Source of the DNA: Chamaelirium japonicum
Taxonomy: Eukaryota; Streptophyta; Magnoliopsida; Liliales; Melanthiaceae
Reading direction: 5' to 3'
NCBI GenBank assembly: GCA_947650365.1
Contig: OX393549.1
Span: forward strand, 29,541,209 to 29,605,208
DNA length: 64,000 nucleotides
Shown here: positions 11,601-25,454 of the stretch, one piece after another
Numbering within the stretch: position 1 is the stretch's first letter
How the letters are laid out: each line of letters opens with the position of its first letter
Translations under genes and position numbers: made by a program
Notes under the pieces: generated by a model
Databases searched by the model: none
Told to the model about the DNA's origin: nothing
What the model saw: the letters and a program-made list of their open reading frames with translations, nothing else

Positions 11601-13078
11601 ACCGAGAACTTCAAGACAAGCACCGCATTATCGGTGTAGAGGTCGGCGATATTCTCAGTGCTGCCTCGTCGAAGCTCTTGCTATCCAACATCGTCACCTT
11701 CTTGCTCGGGAGATCCACAATGGTCACCCTCCTATAGTGGTTCACTGTGAACTACATTCTTTCAAAGGCTTGTAGTTCGTAAGAATCACTACCTTCAACG
11801 TAGCACAGCATGGCTCTCGAGGGAACAAAAACCAATAAATGAAAACAAACAAGGTGATGCGGATGTGATCCATATCCCATGCTGCTGGGTATCTTTGTAC
11901 TGGATGTAGTCCTTGCCAAACATAGGATTCCTCCCACAAATCTCAAAGTACATCCTTGTGTATTTCGATGATCAAACAGTAGAAGAGGAACACTGGATTA
12001 GATGAACTTGTTCAGAGTCAGAGGAAAGGCAGAGGAAGGTACTGCTTTCAGTTGGCGGACTTTTTTTGCCTCGTGTTCATGTGTTAGCATCGATTCACTA
12101 CTTTGTGCCCATTGTCCAACTAATTGTTCATTTGGTTGCAGGCTTGCAACATACATCATCAAAGAAACATTTTTGTTAGTTCTAACGGTCAATTTGAAGA
12201 AGTGGAGCAACTGTGTGTCAGAAACGGTGCATTATAATCTCATTACACGAGCTTGTGTGACATCTTGGGATCTGTACATTTCCAGCCGGCCTTTTTAATG
12301 GCAGGGCCTAGCTTTGAAATGTTTATTACATGCCAATGTTTTCAGCCCCTGGTTAAAGCTGGAATTAAAGCCATGGTCTGAATTATTTGTCTCAAAGCAC
12401 TATTCATCAGTATACTAGCACAAATTTTAAAGCGATATTCAATTAGGATACTAGCTCAATTTATAGCTGTTTATAATTAGAATGTTCACTCATTTCGAAG
12501 CATTTTGAAATGCGTGCATGCGCCCAACTTTGGCATATTAGTGTCTCATATGTACTGTGTCCAAATCAGGTGGGTTGTGGATCACATGTTGGGGCTTGGA
12601 TTTTCGAACGCGCTCTCACAATGGATCGGCAGCAACCTAAAGAAAGAAGGTGATCGAATGGTCTGGGCTTTTGATCTTCAGGCTGCTATTGAGATGTTCA
12701 ATTCCTTCAGGTACCGAAATCCCTGGCATCACATAATCCCCATTTCCCCCTTCTCAATAATGGGGTCAGCTTTCCATTGTTCTACATGCTCTTGGGATCA
12801 AGATATTGGTGATTGATTACAGGGAAAAGAGCTATTGGTCTCTATTGGAGGACCTGCCTAAGGGGTCGGAGATTGCGATTGTGCAAGCGGAGAATAGTGA
12901 CAGGTGGTCCGGGGACGTGGTTGAGCGTATCCGTGGCTTTGCCGGAAGGGCAGAGGGGCCCAAGGAAGGGAAGGTTTCGTTTCATGTGCTGCCGAAGGCT
13001 GGTCATTGGGTCCATGTGGACAACCCTAAGGGATTGATTGATATAATGGTACCTAATTTTTACTCAAAAGGATCATGA
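282..13078 (+). CDS. ABHD11-like alpha/beta hydrolase, 5 exons, 340 aa
   Basis: Exons 282-555, 1686-1924, 2467-2579, 12570-12710 and 12823-13078 have GT-AG borders and join in frame to 1,023 nt. The product looks like a member of the ABHD11/YbfF-type alpha/beta hydrolase family. It has HGLLGSG at residues 64-70 (oxyanion side), the nucleophile elbow GHSMGG with Ser144, a candidate acid Asp282 in ENSDRW, and catalytic His317 in GHWVH. The first ~40 residues are rich in Arg, Ser and Pro with few acids and could be an organelle transit peptide (inference). The substrate is unknown; family members act as esterases or acyl hydrolases. Exon 3 could start 3 nt earlier (2464); 2467 was chosen because PKQ-LWVLDSVPG fits the family better. 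Intron 3 is 9,990 bp and full of transposons. All catalytic residues are kept and no stop or frameshift was seen, so the gene looks functional if the long intron is spliced. Confidence 0.9.
556..1685 (+). other. Intron 1 of the hydrolase gene
   Basis: It begins GTGATA and ends TTTGCAG. It holds three near-copies of GAATATATACTCTTTCT at about 773-842 and a block at 1040-1560 that reads like decayed transposon sequence. I recognise no gene in it. Confidence 0.6.
2583..2632. repeat. (CT)n microsatellite at the start of intron 3
   Basis: About 50 bp of CT dinucleotides with a single GT interruption, starting 3 bp after the donor site of hydrolase intron 3. Confidence 0.95.
2633..4183. other. Intron 3, 5' part before the hAT nest
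   Basis: No gene was recognised. From about 3665 the sequence (tcggtcgataccgagt type) resembles one end of a hAT-like element with GGTTTCAAAT near its tip. At 4077-4183 is what looks like LTR-type sequence that resumes at 7003, after the inserted hAT. Confidence 0.4.
4489..6658. mobile_element. Solo LTR (2,170 bp) inserted in the hAT element
   Basis: It starts TGTTAGGAT and ends ATCCAACA, so it has TG/CA ends with a short inverted match. It is flanked by the 5-bp duplication GGGCT (4484-4488 and 6659-6663). It contains TATA boxes and a plausible leader but no protease, RT, integrase, primer-binding site or second LTR. That is what remains after LTR-LTR recombination. Family not determined. 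Confidence 0.82.
6049..6129 (+). promoter_or_regulatory. Duplicated TATA-box module in the solo LTR
   Basis: A 41-bp unit (CCAAGGGGTGTTGGCCGGCC, then TATAAAGGCACCTATGGG) occurs twice in tandem. TATAAA lies at 6070-6075 and 6111-6116. The position in the LTR fits a U3/R promoter. A related GGGCCGGCC motif lies at about 5862-5912. Confidence 0.6.
7003..7580. other. LTR-like tail and short tandem repeats in intron 3
   Basis: 7011-7200 has a TATATAGG box followed by AATAAAGC at about 7167, like the R region of an LTR. At 7230-7470 a block with GTGTGAAACCCTA and GTCCAGATTAGCGTGTG is present twice. No ORF was recognised. Confidence 0.4.
7581..7885. repeat. CT/CCC-rich minisatellite, ~50-bp period
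   Basis: About six units begin CCGCCCCAGCCCACC or a variant and end TTCTCTGTAGG or a variant, with spacings of 41-53 bp. Long proline-rich reading frames here are a by-product of the base composition. Confidence 0.85.
8038..8532 (+). other. Unrecognised coding-like fragment in intron 3
   Basis: The frame is open and its composition changes sharply from the proline-rich repeat upstream to an acidic, protein-like stretch (DDDDYLDIKSS, FDPGENVKVYVDRIAYAV, ISDWHRRWHPDAP), before turning to a short proline/threonine and histidine stretch. I do not recognise the family. It could be a captured gene fragment or a retroelement gag piece. No start, splice or partner exon was established. Confidence 0.3.
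8533..10139. other. Intron 3, no recognised gene
   Basis: AT-rich and mixed sequence. At 8930-8995 (atcgatatctgattttaaaacatt) there is a possible inverse of the 3665-3700 end, which would make an outer hAT-like layer about 5.3 kb long around the nest; this is not proven. Confidence 0.35.
10140..11945. repeat. Large inverted repeat (arms ~0.8 kb) carrying a gene-like fragment
   Basis: The left arm at about 10140-10930 matches the reverse complement of about 11165-11945, with a spacer near 230 bp. The arms share GAGAGCCATGCTG, TATTGGTTT, ACCATTGTGGATCTC and AGCAAGAAGGTGA blocks and look roughly 80% alike by eye. Each arm encodes the same fragment on opposite strands (YVEG.DSYEL, TIVDL.SKKV, KFSV), now with frameshifts and stops. 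The protein family is not recognised. A transcript through this intron would fold into a long hairpin. Confidence 0.8.
11946..12569. other. 3' end of intron 3
   Basis: AT-rich sequence ending in TCCAAATCAG at the acceptor. No gene was recognised. Confidence 0.5.
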
Positions 13079-14723
<1,645 letters not shown>

Positions 14724-14786
14724 TAATACATGACTTCTGTTTTAGTGCCTATATATTCACTCTTCTTCTATACATTGTTTTTGTAG

Positions 14787-15125
<339 letters not shown>

Positions 15126-16289
15126 ACAAGGTTTACGTGAAAAACACATAGTTCGGATGTTATTTCACATGTATTTTCCTGAGTATTTCCGTTGTCATCA
15201 TGTGTCCTCCGTGTTGGTTGCCCATGTTGTAGGGTTTGTATCAATACTTGATATAGTCCCATCTCTCACTACATAGCACATTTTTCTAAGGAACCTGGAT
15301 AGTGAAACCTAAAGAGTAATTTGGTTTGATCTAAACTCTTGATTATAATCTGTATCCATGGTCCCAACTGATATGATGTGTAGCACTACTCTTAGCAAAT
15401 TCTTCAGTTGCCTATTTTGTTTGTTTGAAGTGTAGGATCTTTTTCAATTCAACACATTCATTAAGATAATTTTTTGAGAATAACAAAAATACAAGTATAC
15501 AATATGAGCAAATAGTAAAACAAATATTCTATAGTGTCTTATATATGCCAAGAAAGGATATGTAGACTTGCTGTCAACATTGTTAGAACAGTTGTTGAAC
15601 CTATCATCGTGGCTCTCTCTTGTTTATTGCTCTTCTTTTGTTCCCTCATAATGTTACCACGAGTATTGTGTCCCCACCTACATGTTTTGTTTCGTCTTCT
15701 TCCTCTACGACTATCTTACTAATTCCTCGATTCCATCAATCCTCGAATCCCAATTAACTTTTGCTACTTGATCAACCATTGTTACCACCACTACTACCTC
15801 GAACCTCTTTTGGCTCGACCTCAACCTTCTCTTTCCTCACATAAGTCGCTTGCTCAACTTATGCCCAAGTCAAGATATCACCTTGGGAGAGAGGCTCGTC
15901 TGTATCAATGAGCCATGGGTGATCTTTTGTCTTGTCGCGAGGGATAGAATTGTAGAATCCCGCCTTCGGATGTCTCTCAATGAATTGTCTCAATGAATTG
16001 TGTGTACTGCACGAACACCAGGAGTTTCTTTGCTTTAGCCGATTCCACTTCCTCCTATGGACCTGTAAGTTTACCATTTACAAATCATAGTTTGTTAAAT
16101 TATCAAATTGAAATTACGAAATGTAAGTCTTGACTGTTTTGTATATCATCTCCAAACATACTTCAGTTGTATTCTTAGATCGACGCAAGACAAAAGTTAC
16201 AAGACCAAGAATTCTTATGTCTAATCTCTTTAAACATGTATCCTCAAAATGATCCAACTCATACGTTGTTCACCATTAAACTCTTCTTA
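15126..16289. other. RPS14 last intron, no recognised gene
   Basis: AT-rich. On the minus strand at 15859-16077 a 72-codon open stretch (RHPKAGFYNSIPRDK) reads like a decayed protein fragment, but I cannot assign it. Confidence 0.4.
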
Positions 16290-16299
16290 AGGTTAATTT

Positions 16300-16992
16300 C
16301 TATGCAGTCAAAGTCGGTAGTCGGCCCTAGTCGGCCAAAGGCCGACTAGGACTAGTTGGGACTAATTCGGGACTAGTCGGCCAAAAACTTATTCTAACCC
16401 CTCCCTAAACATATATGATATATGAACTAGCATAAATGTCAATAAGTATATGATATTAGTTGGTTAATAACAATACATACCTTCATACTTCACAGCATGG
16501 GTATAAATACATAAGTAACAGAACACAGTTGTATTAGCTTCATGCTCATGTCAGAAGACTCAGAACTAAGAATTCATCACAATATTTGTTTGATGATGTT
16601 TAATCTGTGAACAACCCCAATTTTGATTATAGGGTTATATGGATATCAACAAATAAACAATAATTATTTGTCTATGTTTTTATCTAAGATTCTCAGGTGC
16701 TCAACAGATGATTACAGGGAAGAGCCATAGTTGTGAGTCTTGCGACTCAAGACTTTGAGCCAATGTAAAAAAATCCAAGCAAAATTGCTTGCAAAGACTC
16801 CTTGCAAAAAAAAATTTTGCTTGCAGAATGTTGCCTGGGGATTGGGGACTAGTCGGCAGTCTCTAGTCAGAGACTAGTCGTGCTAGTCGGGTCTAGTCGG
16901 GATTCCATCCAGCAATGACAGAATCGGAATTAATCGGTCGGCAAAATGCCGCCTGGGGACTAGTCGTCGACTAGTCCCTATTTTGATAGCAT
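16300..16992. mobile_element. Non-autonomous TIR element with GACTAGTCGG subrepeats
   Basis: The imperfect inverted ends are CTATGCAGTCAAAGTCGG at 16300 and the inverse of ATGCTATCAAAATAGGG at 16992. The flanking direct repeat is AGGTTAATTT (16290-16299 and 16993-17002). Subterminal GACTAGTCGG motifs occur in both orientations at 16310-16380 and 16845-16975. The 9-10-bp duplication suggests Mutator-like; the ends are too diverged to be sure. Confidence 0.7.
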
Positions 16993-17002
16993 AGGTTAAT
17001 TT

Positions 17003-17857
17003 GCAATGTCAGTATAATGTCATTATGTGACTAGATATGCATATATGTGGTTTTTAAGGAAGCTGGCACATATGCAGGGGTCTCATATATGACGGGACTA
17101 ATGTTCAATTGTATAGTAAGTTGTACTGTCGCAAATGCCACCATACAACACTTGGTCAAAGAGTTGATTATTGGATATCCCCTACCCCCTTTTATTCCAA
17201 ACTTTTTCTAACTCTAAGCTCTCCCCTTGTCCTCCAAGCTCTCTCCAAGTTCCCTCCAAGCCTTCCAAGCTCTCTTCTCTCTAGCTCACCACATGCGTTG
17301 TCCGTTTCTCAAGCTCTCTCCAAACTTTCAATCTCCCCCAAAGTCTCTTCAATCCTCCACGAGGAGGTCAAGGTCGTCGGCATGCCGTGGTACGGTGGTA
17401 TTCATCTATCTTTACGGCAAGATGGCCTGCATTCTCCCATACATTCATGGCTAATACAAGAGCTTGCCCGTGCTCGTGCTATCCCTAAGGAAATTTGAGC
17501 TACCTGTAGGAAACTTTTAAGTTTCAATACTTACTGGTGGAAGCCATCTCTATTTATGATTTACAATTATTGTATTTATGTAGTCACTCCATCAATACAA
17601 TAATCACATGTTAGGAAAGATTTCAGTCAATTTGGATGAATAACACTATTAAAAATGAGATCACAGAGTCACATACGCACCACACAGCCGCGTATCACCC
17701 ATTTTCTTTGTGGTTTAACATAAGGATTTGAATGACGATTCACCTTTTTGTTTTGGTCTAGCTAAGAGTCAGTATCATCTCCAGAATGGTGAGACTTGAT
17801 TTTTGACATCTTGGATACCTCCTAGGCTCCTAGTGCTTCATGTTTTTTTGTACATAC
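17003..17857. other. RPS14 last intron, no recognised gene
   Basis: Contains a CT-rich stretch at 17210-17360 with repeated CCAAGCTCTC motifs. No gene was recognised. Confidence 0.4.
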
Positions 17858-18493
<636 letters not shown>

Positions 18494-19815
18494 GTATATA
18501 CTACATGGTTTTTGTTAATTGTAAGTAACAAATGGGGATAGTAGGTACCCAATAACAAAAAACATTGAGAGGTGTCCAAGATGTCAAAAGTCATAGCATG
18601 TTACTGGATTTGATATCGCCTCCTAGACTAAAGCTAAAGGTGAAGACCTCATATGTATCCTAATGCAAACTTAGTGAAGTAGAAAATGAGTGCTCGGTGG
18701 TTATGCCATGTATCAGTGCTCTTGTTTTTAGAGCGATACCTTCATCTAGAATGAGAGGGCTTGGGACATTCAATGGATTTTCTTGATGTGTGGCTGCTCC
18801 CTAGCCAAAATTTCTATCATGTACTTATTTGAAACGCTTTGTAACATCATGTATGTTGTTGAATTGGTTTGTATGAATGTACATGAATGGTTGAATTTGA
18901 GCATTTTGCAATGTACTTGAATTGGTTTGTATGAAATTCTCATAATTCCGTAACATTCTTGATTAGCTTCCCTGGGATTTTTTTAAGCCTTTGTAACCAA
19001 ATAAAAAAATGCGACTGCCCAATCATATATGTGCAAATTATTTCATTGAACTAAATTATTATTTTTCCAATTTGCGTAACTTTATATTTTATATGGATTT
19101 TTTGGAGATTAAGAAAACTGCACAAATCACACGCAACACACAATTACGTTTGCGATTTGGCCTAATACCCACAATTTTTAAATAACTTTGATCAATTGGA
19201 GTAAACATTAGAAAATTTACTAGTAAATAATAATTAACAAAGTAAATTATACTTGGGACTTTTGGATCTCTATGATTGATCAATATCTCCGATGAACTTT
19301 AACCACCTTTCCTAAACTTCTAGAAAACCAACCATATGTACACGATATGTATGTTCCCGATAAACTTTGAAAAACAAGACGGGGCTAAATATAAAAAGCA
19401 ACATAATATAAAGCGCTGGTTATTTAGTTGTCCCAACTATTTGCTTGTATGATGTAAACAAAAGGATAAAATTCCTCAATATATATGGTTATATTTTATC
19501 TTTTGATTTGATTTATCCATTGTATCATAATCATACCCCATTTTTGGATTTTATCACTATCCACTTGTGAATGAAGGTGATGCATAAACCCGGAAAATGC
19601 TATGGTCATACTGGACCAAAAATGTGTGAAAAGAATGGTCCTAGCAACCAGCTTCCCTTCGTTCTTTTTTGACCAAGGTCCTTTGATGAAGTAGTTGACT
19701 ACAAAACATTTAAGTGCCTGCCGTTTTGTTAACAACTGTTGGAGCATCAAAAATATGACACTAATTGACTGTTGGATGTCTCCAACTGATAGCATAGTTG
19801 GTAATTCATGCAATA
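18494..19815. other. RPS14 last intron, no recognised gene
   Basis: AT-rich sequence with no coding or repeat structure that I can name. Confidence 0.4.
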
Positions 19816-20012
19816 TGTGGCCTTGGTCAAGGGTTTGAATAATGCTACGACATATCTCTTCCCTCTCGCCTTTGTGGCGAGCATTTCTACCCTGTGGGGT
19901 TATTAAAAATCAGGCCATTTCTCGTCTTGTGTCCAGTTTCCATCCTTGGTCTATCTTGTGCGGGCGCACTAACATGTGATGTACAGACCACTTGGTCCCT
20001 TCCAAAAAAAAT
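19816..20012 (+). mobile_element. SINE, 5'-truncated copy (same family as 27612-27850)
   Basis: It shares with the copy at 27612-27850 (reverse complement) the blocks CTTGGTCAAGG.TT.GAATAA, GTGGCGAGC, GGGTTATT.AAAATC and GTCTATCTTGTG. It begins near the B-box-like GGGTTTGAATAA, so the A box is lost. It ends TTCC followed by eight A. Confidence 0.65.
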
Positions 20013-21078
20013 TGATTGTTGGACTAAGTAAAATATATTGAGGTATTTCCACATAATCAACAATGCATAAAGTTACATTTAACTATGTAGTATATACGCA
20101 CTGTGCTGCATATTTACAAAATAAACAAGGCCATTTCTTGATGAGTCTGCAACCCGCCTCTTCGTTCTGTTTGACAACCTGTGCGTACTCCTGTTTTATC
20201 GCTTGTTTTGCTAGTAGTGTATGTATGAATTGTTGGAAGCCTATGCGTCTTTAAGGAACATTGTTCCAGTTGTGACAATTAACGAGAAAGTTAATGGGCT
20301 TGTTTTGTTGTGCTGTTGGTTTTTGCAAAGCGCTTTATAAAAAAAGTGCTTTCGAGGAAAGCTTAAATCTAGTTTGTCAGTGAATAGAGCTTTGGTTTCC
20401 TAAAAGCTCTTTTCACTACATAGCACATGTGCGTGGATGCACTTAAGTCTCTTAAAAGTACTTTTGGGTCACCAAACCTACATCCGAGCACAACTCTTAT
20501 TGTTCGCTCTCCTACCACGATTACTTGTGTATTCTCTACCTCTTATTTCAGGTAAGTTTGTCTAATTTCATCGTAGGAGTATGATTTTTGATCGACTCTA
20601 CTACCCCACAGCTTCAACCATGCACTTGAAACTCGGCATAAAGGAATTGAAAACATACTAGCTTGGTAGGCCCATTAGCCTAAGTGCTAGATTATACCTT
20701 TCATGCTTGCCTTATACCTATATCTAGTGTGGCATGCGCAGTGCCTTTACCCGTCCTTCGACCAACCATATCCTCGAGATCTGGCCAATATAAGTGGTTT
20801 AGAGGTCCATGAGCTTGTTGCCTCATTGATGGTGGAGGTGGTGGTGGTCTTTAGTGTTCCACATGGTCATGTGCTTCGTCGTCATCGTCACCCCAACCTC
20901 CCCTCCCCCTTACTGCTCAACCATTATGGCTTTATCATGCTTCTTTCTAGAAGCTTTTCATATACTCCATGATTTTATTTATGGTTTCGGGAGTAGCTCG
21001 AGGGCATGCTCATACATGGTGGATGGGCCAAGTGTTATTTGTGTCCGACAATGCTATCATTGGTGATAGTTGCAGTGC
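20013..21078. other. RPS14 last intron, no recognised gene
   Basis: No coding or mobile-element structure was recognised. Confidence 0.4.
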
Positions 21079-21355
21079 TTGTTTGGATACACTCCCGATC
21101 TAGGATTCTTGGATCCCAGAATCTAAGAAGAAAAGGTGGACAACCTGTTTGGATACAACTGGATCACAAAAGACGTTTTTTTCAGAGCCCAAAATGTGCT
21201 TTTGGGATCCATTTTTCCGGTGCCAAAAATCGAGGCTCTGGGCTCCAGAGTCCTTTTTATTTTGTGGGTTTGGGATCTAAGAAACAAAGAATTAGAAACC
21301 TATCCAAACATGAACATGTTTGGTTACGCTCCGAATCCGAGATTTTGGGATTTAT
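21079..21355. mobile_element. MITE remnant, TGTTTGGATAC family
   Basis: Starts TTGTTTGGATACACTCC with GGATTCTTGGATCC, and has an internal copy at about 21148. It resembles the better-preserved element at 27366-27608. The right end is blurred. Confidence 0.5.
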
Positions 21356-21840
21356 GAGTCAATAATTTCAAAATAAGAAAAAAGAAAAAAAGAATAGGGG
21401 GAAATCTTGTTTAGATAAGTATACAACCAGATCCCAAAAAACTTTTAGAATAATTTTGATTAAGCAAGAGTCTGTGGTAGTAGTGCATTTGGTAGTAGTG
21501 CATGTTGAGTCTTGAGAGCCTTACTTCATGTGAGTTATGAATGTATTAGGATAATTGGGGGATATTAAGAAGAAATCTGATGGTCATTCTTAACCATTTG
21601 GGCATTTTGCAGCCGCACAGTTCCCGAGTCGCATATGCACTCACTGTGTATGTTCCCGGAAATATGCGGTCGCACCTTGATATACAATGAAATTAATTTC
21701 GCAGAAGTTGCCTGATTCATCCATCGATCATGGGCATTCTGTGCGTTTGATCGAAGAATGGCATGTTAGTTGCATGGCAGCATGCAACCTTGATATAATT
21801 ATTTTCATCATTGATTTGTGCGTGGTGTCTCGGATATTGA

Positions 21841-21945
<105 letters not shown>

Positions 21946-21948
21946 TAG

Positions 21949-23440
21949 CTGCTTCTCTACTTGTGCCCCGATATGGATCAGGAGTTCAATTCCTCCTCCA
22001 CATCAGTTCATGTTGTTCTTCTAGTCGTTTGGGAACAGTTTTGTAGCCTGTTCGGTTAATGAACTTAGTCCTTCATATGTTCTTGGTGATTCAGTTGATG
22101 TTCAATCTTACTTGAGGTCTCGAGAAAAGAAAACTATGTTCCGGTTAGGAGTGAATATCTCTTGATGTTTTATCGGCATTTGAAAACACCAATGGGTTTC
22201 CTGCGACCTCCGACGAAGGAATGGAGAAAGAAACTTTTGATGATTTTTCGGTGACAAAAGGATAGAGAAAGCAAGCTCCCAACAACAAAACACAATGAAA
22301 ACGCAACCAAAGGGCAATGAAAACGTAACAAAAAATACACCGAAAATGCAACCAAAACACGAAACCGTAATCAAAACGCAACAAAACTGCAATGAAAACA
22401 TAACCAAAATGCAACAAAAACACAACCAAAACGCATTGAAAATACAACCATAATTCAACGAAACGCAACTAAAATGCAACGAAAACGCCAAAAAACGTAA
22501 TGAAAATGCAACAAAAACATAACGAAAACTATTACGTTTTCGTTGTACCTTGCGTTTTTATTGCGTTTTCGTTGTACCTTGCGTTTCCGTTAAATTTTTG
22601 TTGTATATTACGTTTTCGTTGTATTTTTTGTTACGTGTTGGTTGTGTTTTGTTGAGTTTTGTCGTCGGGGACTTACGTTCTCCATTTCTTTTATCGAAGG
22701 TCGTCGGAAAGTTGTCGGGAGTTTATTTCTCTATTCTTCACCGGAGATCACTGTAAACCCGACTACTTGCGCTATTTCTTACAACGGAACTCTTGTTGGA
22801 GGTCTCTGAGATGTTCCCCGGGATTTTCTTTTTTCATCAGTTCGCTAGATGTCGTTGGGAAGCCGTTGAGAGTTTTATTTCTCTATTCTTTCATCTGATG
22901 TCGCCAAAAACTCGACTACTTGCATTATTTCTTGCAACAAAATCCTTGTTGAAGGTCTTCAGGAGATCGCCGAGAGTTCCTTTTACTCATTGTTTCACCG
23001 AAGGGCACTCAAGTTTGAAACACAACTCAACATAATGAGTTACATTTGAGACTCTACTGGTTTCATGAAAGAAGAAATGATTTGCTATATCAAGGACATT
23101 TTTGTCCGAAAATTTATTGGTGGTCATAAAAGTAACTGTTTTGAGCTCTGTATTTTTGAGCAATACAACAAAGTTGGTGGTCATTTAAGGAAATATCTTT
23201 ACTTTTATCTTGGGTCAGAAGAGGCCCTCATTGGATCTCCCTCTGTAGAACACTGGATAAAATACAATCCATATCTGTTTAGTTACCAGATTCAGATCTT
23301 TTTGGGGTCTTTCTGATGTCCATAAGATTACAATGTCTTAGACATCAAATGTTCGAGATAGTGCAATCTGTTGTGTTCTTTTGTACTTGGAAAATCAAGT
23401 ACTATTATTTGCAAGAGTGCCTTTGCAGATTGAAATGGTG
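21949..23440. repeat. RPS14 3' flank, then a foldback of GAAAACGCAAC repeats
   Basis: 21949-22140 is presumed 3' UTR. From about 22190 to 22515 are short repeats of the AAAACGCAACCAAAATGC type. From about 22530 to 22660 the inverse (GTTGCGTTTTCGTTGTAC) appears, centred on acgaaaaCTATTAcgttttcgt near 22528. The flanks continue the palindrome (left CTTTTGATGATTTTTCGG, right TTTTATCGAAGG). At 22700-22975 a ~150-bp unit (GTTTATTTCTCTATTCTT, CGACTACTTGC) is present twice. Confidence 0.7.
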
Positions 23441-23871
23441 CGGTGTTGGGGATTTAGTCTCACATCGGTTAAGGGGCTAGGTGATGTTGCATTTAAATGT
23501 CCTTTCTTGGACCTCCCCTCACAAGCCGGTTTTGTGGGGGAGGCAGGTATCCAAGTGTCGAGGGAACTACATGTGGCTCTTGTCTTCTAGAAATTAGGCC
23601 CGTGGTGACGGTGAAGGCATGATGGTCCAATGCCAACTCTCGTCATCTTCCCACCTATTTTTCCTATCTTTTGTCGCTCTGTTTTCTCTCTCGCAAGGCT
23701 ATATTGATAAGTAAAATTGATGAAATATTAAATAATATTCAGTTATATAATGTTAGATTAATAGGATTAGGTGGGTTAGGGTTAACCCATCTAGAGTTAG
23801 GATTGGGATGATTGACTTGTTTAATAAACATATTAGGGTTAGGGTTGAGCCATCTTAAACCATCAACCTCC
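23441..23871. other. Possible LTR/TRIM remnant and AT-rich flank
   Basis: TGTTGGGGATTTAGTCTCACATCGG at about 23445 resembles the start of plant LTRs of small retrotransposons. I could not find a matching end or target duplication. Confidence 0.3.
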
Positions 23872-24283
23872 TGAGCATCTCCAATCCTCATTCAAATTTT
23901 TATCAGATTTGATATAGTATTGGGTTAAAAGCTCAGTTTGATATGGAGCGTTCTAGCCCTGCACCAAATTTGATGAAACTAATTTAATAGCACTCCAATC
24001 CTACACCAAATCTTAATTAGAACCAATTTGATGTGGAGCACGTACTCTGGTCAATTTGATGTGGAGCACTCCAATCCTATACCAAATTTGATTAAAAGTT
24101 ATGATGAGCTGCAAAGTAACTGTTGGGATTCGATGGGTGGCTCTCGACCCTTGCCAATCCGATGGAGAAATTTGATGGAAACATAATTTGATGAAAATTT
24201 GGTGTATCGCTGGAGCAGCTATTTTACTATCCTGCAACTAAATTCAAATATGATGGGTCATTTGGTGTAGGATTGGAGATGCT
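23872..24283. mobile_element. MITE with GAGCATCTCCAATCC ends
   Basis: The left end GAGCATCTCCAATCC at 23872 matches the inverse GGATTGGAGATGCT at about 24283. The interior has repeated ATTTGATG(T/A)GGAGC motifs. A second, partial copy sharing more than 200 bp lies at 24405-24641. No clear target duplication was found. Confidence 0.65.
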
Positions 24284-24404
24284 TAACTTGCCAACCCTAA
24301 CCCTAACTTGATTGCCAGCTCTAGAGCTCTTGTTAGCACCCTGTTTGTAGACCAATGTATTCAAGAATCAGATCTCACTCGACCTCTGCAGAGAAGCACT
24401 TGCT

Positions 24405-24641
24405 ATTAAAATTTTCATCAGATTTGATATAGTATTGGGTTAAAAGCTCAGTTTGATGTGGAGCGTTCTAGCCCTGCACCAAATTTGATGAAAACTAATT
24501 TAATATAAAGCACTCCAATCCTACACCAAATCTTAATTAGAACTAATTTGATGTGGAGCACTCCAATCCTATACCAAATTTGATTAAAAGTTATGATGAG
24601 CTGCAAAGTAACTGTTTGGATTGGATGGGTGGCTCCCAACC
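24405..24641. repeat. Partial copy of the 23872 MITE
   Basis: The block starting TTCATCAGATTTGATATAG and ending GATGGGTGGCTC repeats the one at 23893-24140 in the same orientation, just downstream of the invertase stop codon. Confidence 0.85.
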
Positions 24642-25454
24642 AGTGGAGTTTTATTAGATGAAGCAAAATACACAGGGTCTTGTTAGGCTTCATTCATGAG
24701 AGGCTTCCTCATCTCCCACGCTTTCAGCTCTGAAATCCTCACGTCCTCCGATCCATTGTTGAACACGAACAGATGCACGTCATCTCCCATCGCTAGAGTG
24801 GGATAAACCCGTGATGTGATCACCGTCCTCCCGTCAGCCCCAAAGCTCTCCACTACAGAGTGATCGATCTGCATGACAGCGAGCAACGGAGAAAAATACC
24901 ATCTCATCAACCCATTTCAGTCCAAGAAGCGAGTTGACAGTCGAGGATGAAATACCCAAAAAAGGATGTGAGATTCATTAACATACCAAACTCCTTAGAG
25001 ATATCTTCCCATCTTTCTCTATGTTGGCATTTACAAAGCCCCCAAAGAATGGTTTCCATGTTGATGGCCTCAAGGAGGACCTGCTTGATCAATAGAATCA
25101 TATATAAATTAATCGTAGCATTGTATTCATGGAGTCAAATTTCGATAAACTTTTTCGGAAGCCACCAAAAATTCTTTTATTTTTTTTCAGAATCTGACAT
25201 ACAGATTGTCTAAAATTTTGGTAGTACTAAATTTCAATTCAACATCACAAAAAGATGGCAGCCTTTGACAGAAATAACCGATAAATGACCAAAGTCCAAT
25301 ATTGGGTCTTTATTTTGTACAATTTCATTGAAAAGTTCTATTTTTTAGAGAAAAATTACACCTTTTCCGTCATTCCGATTTTTTTTTTTCATAAGCATGC
25401 CAATATTTGTCCAAAGGCGACTGAAATTTGACCACAAAATCCAACAAATTTTCA

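Noticed and set aside
15859..16077. Minus-strand fragment in the RPS14 intron as a gene
   Set aside because: Protein-like wording but no recognisable family, no splice partners and flanking stops.
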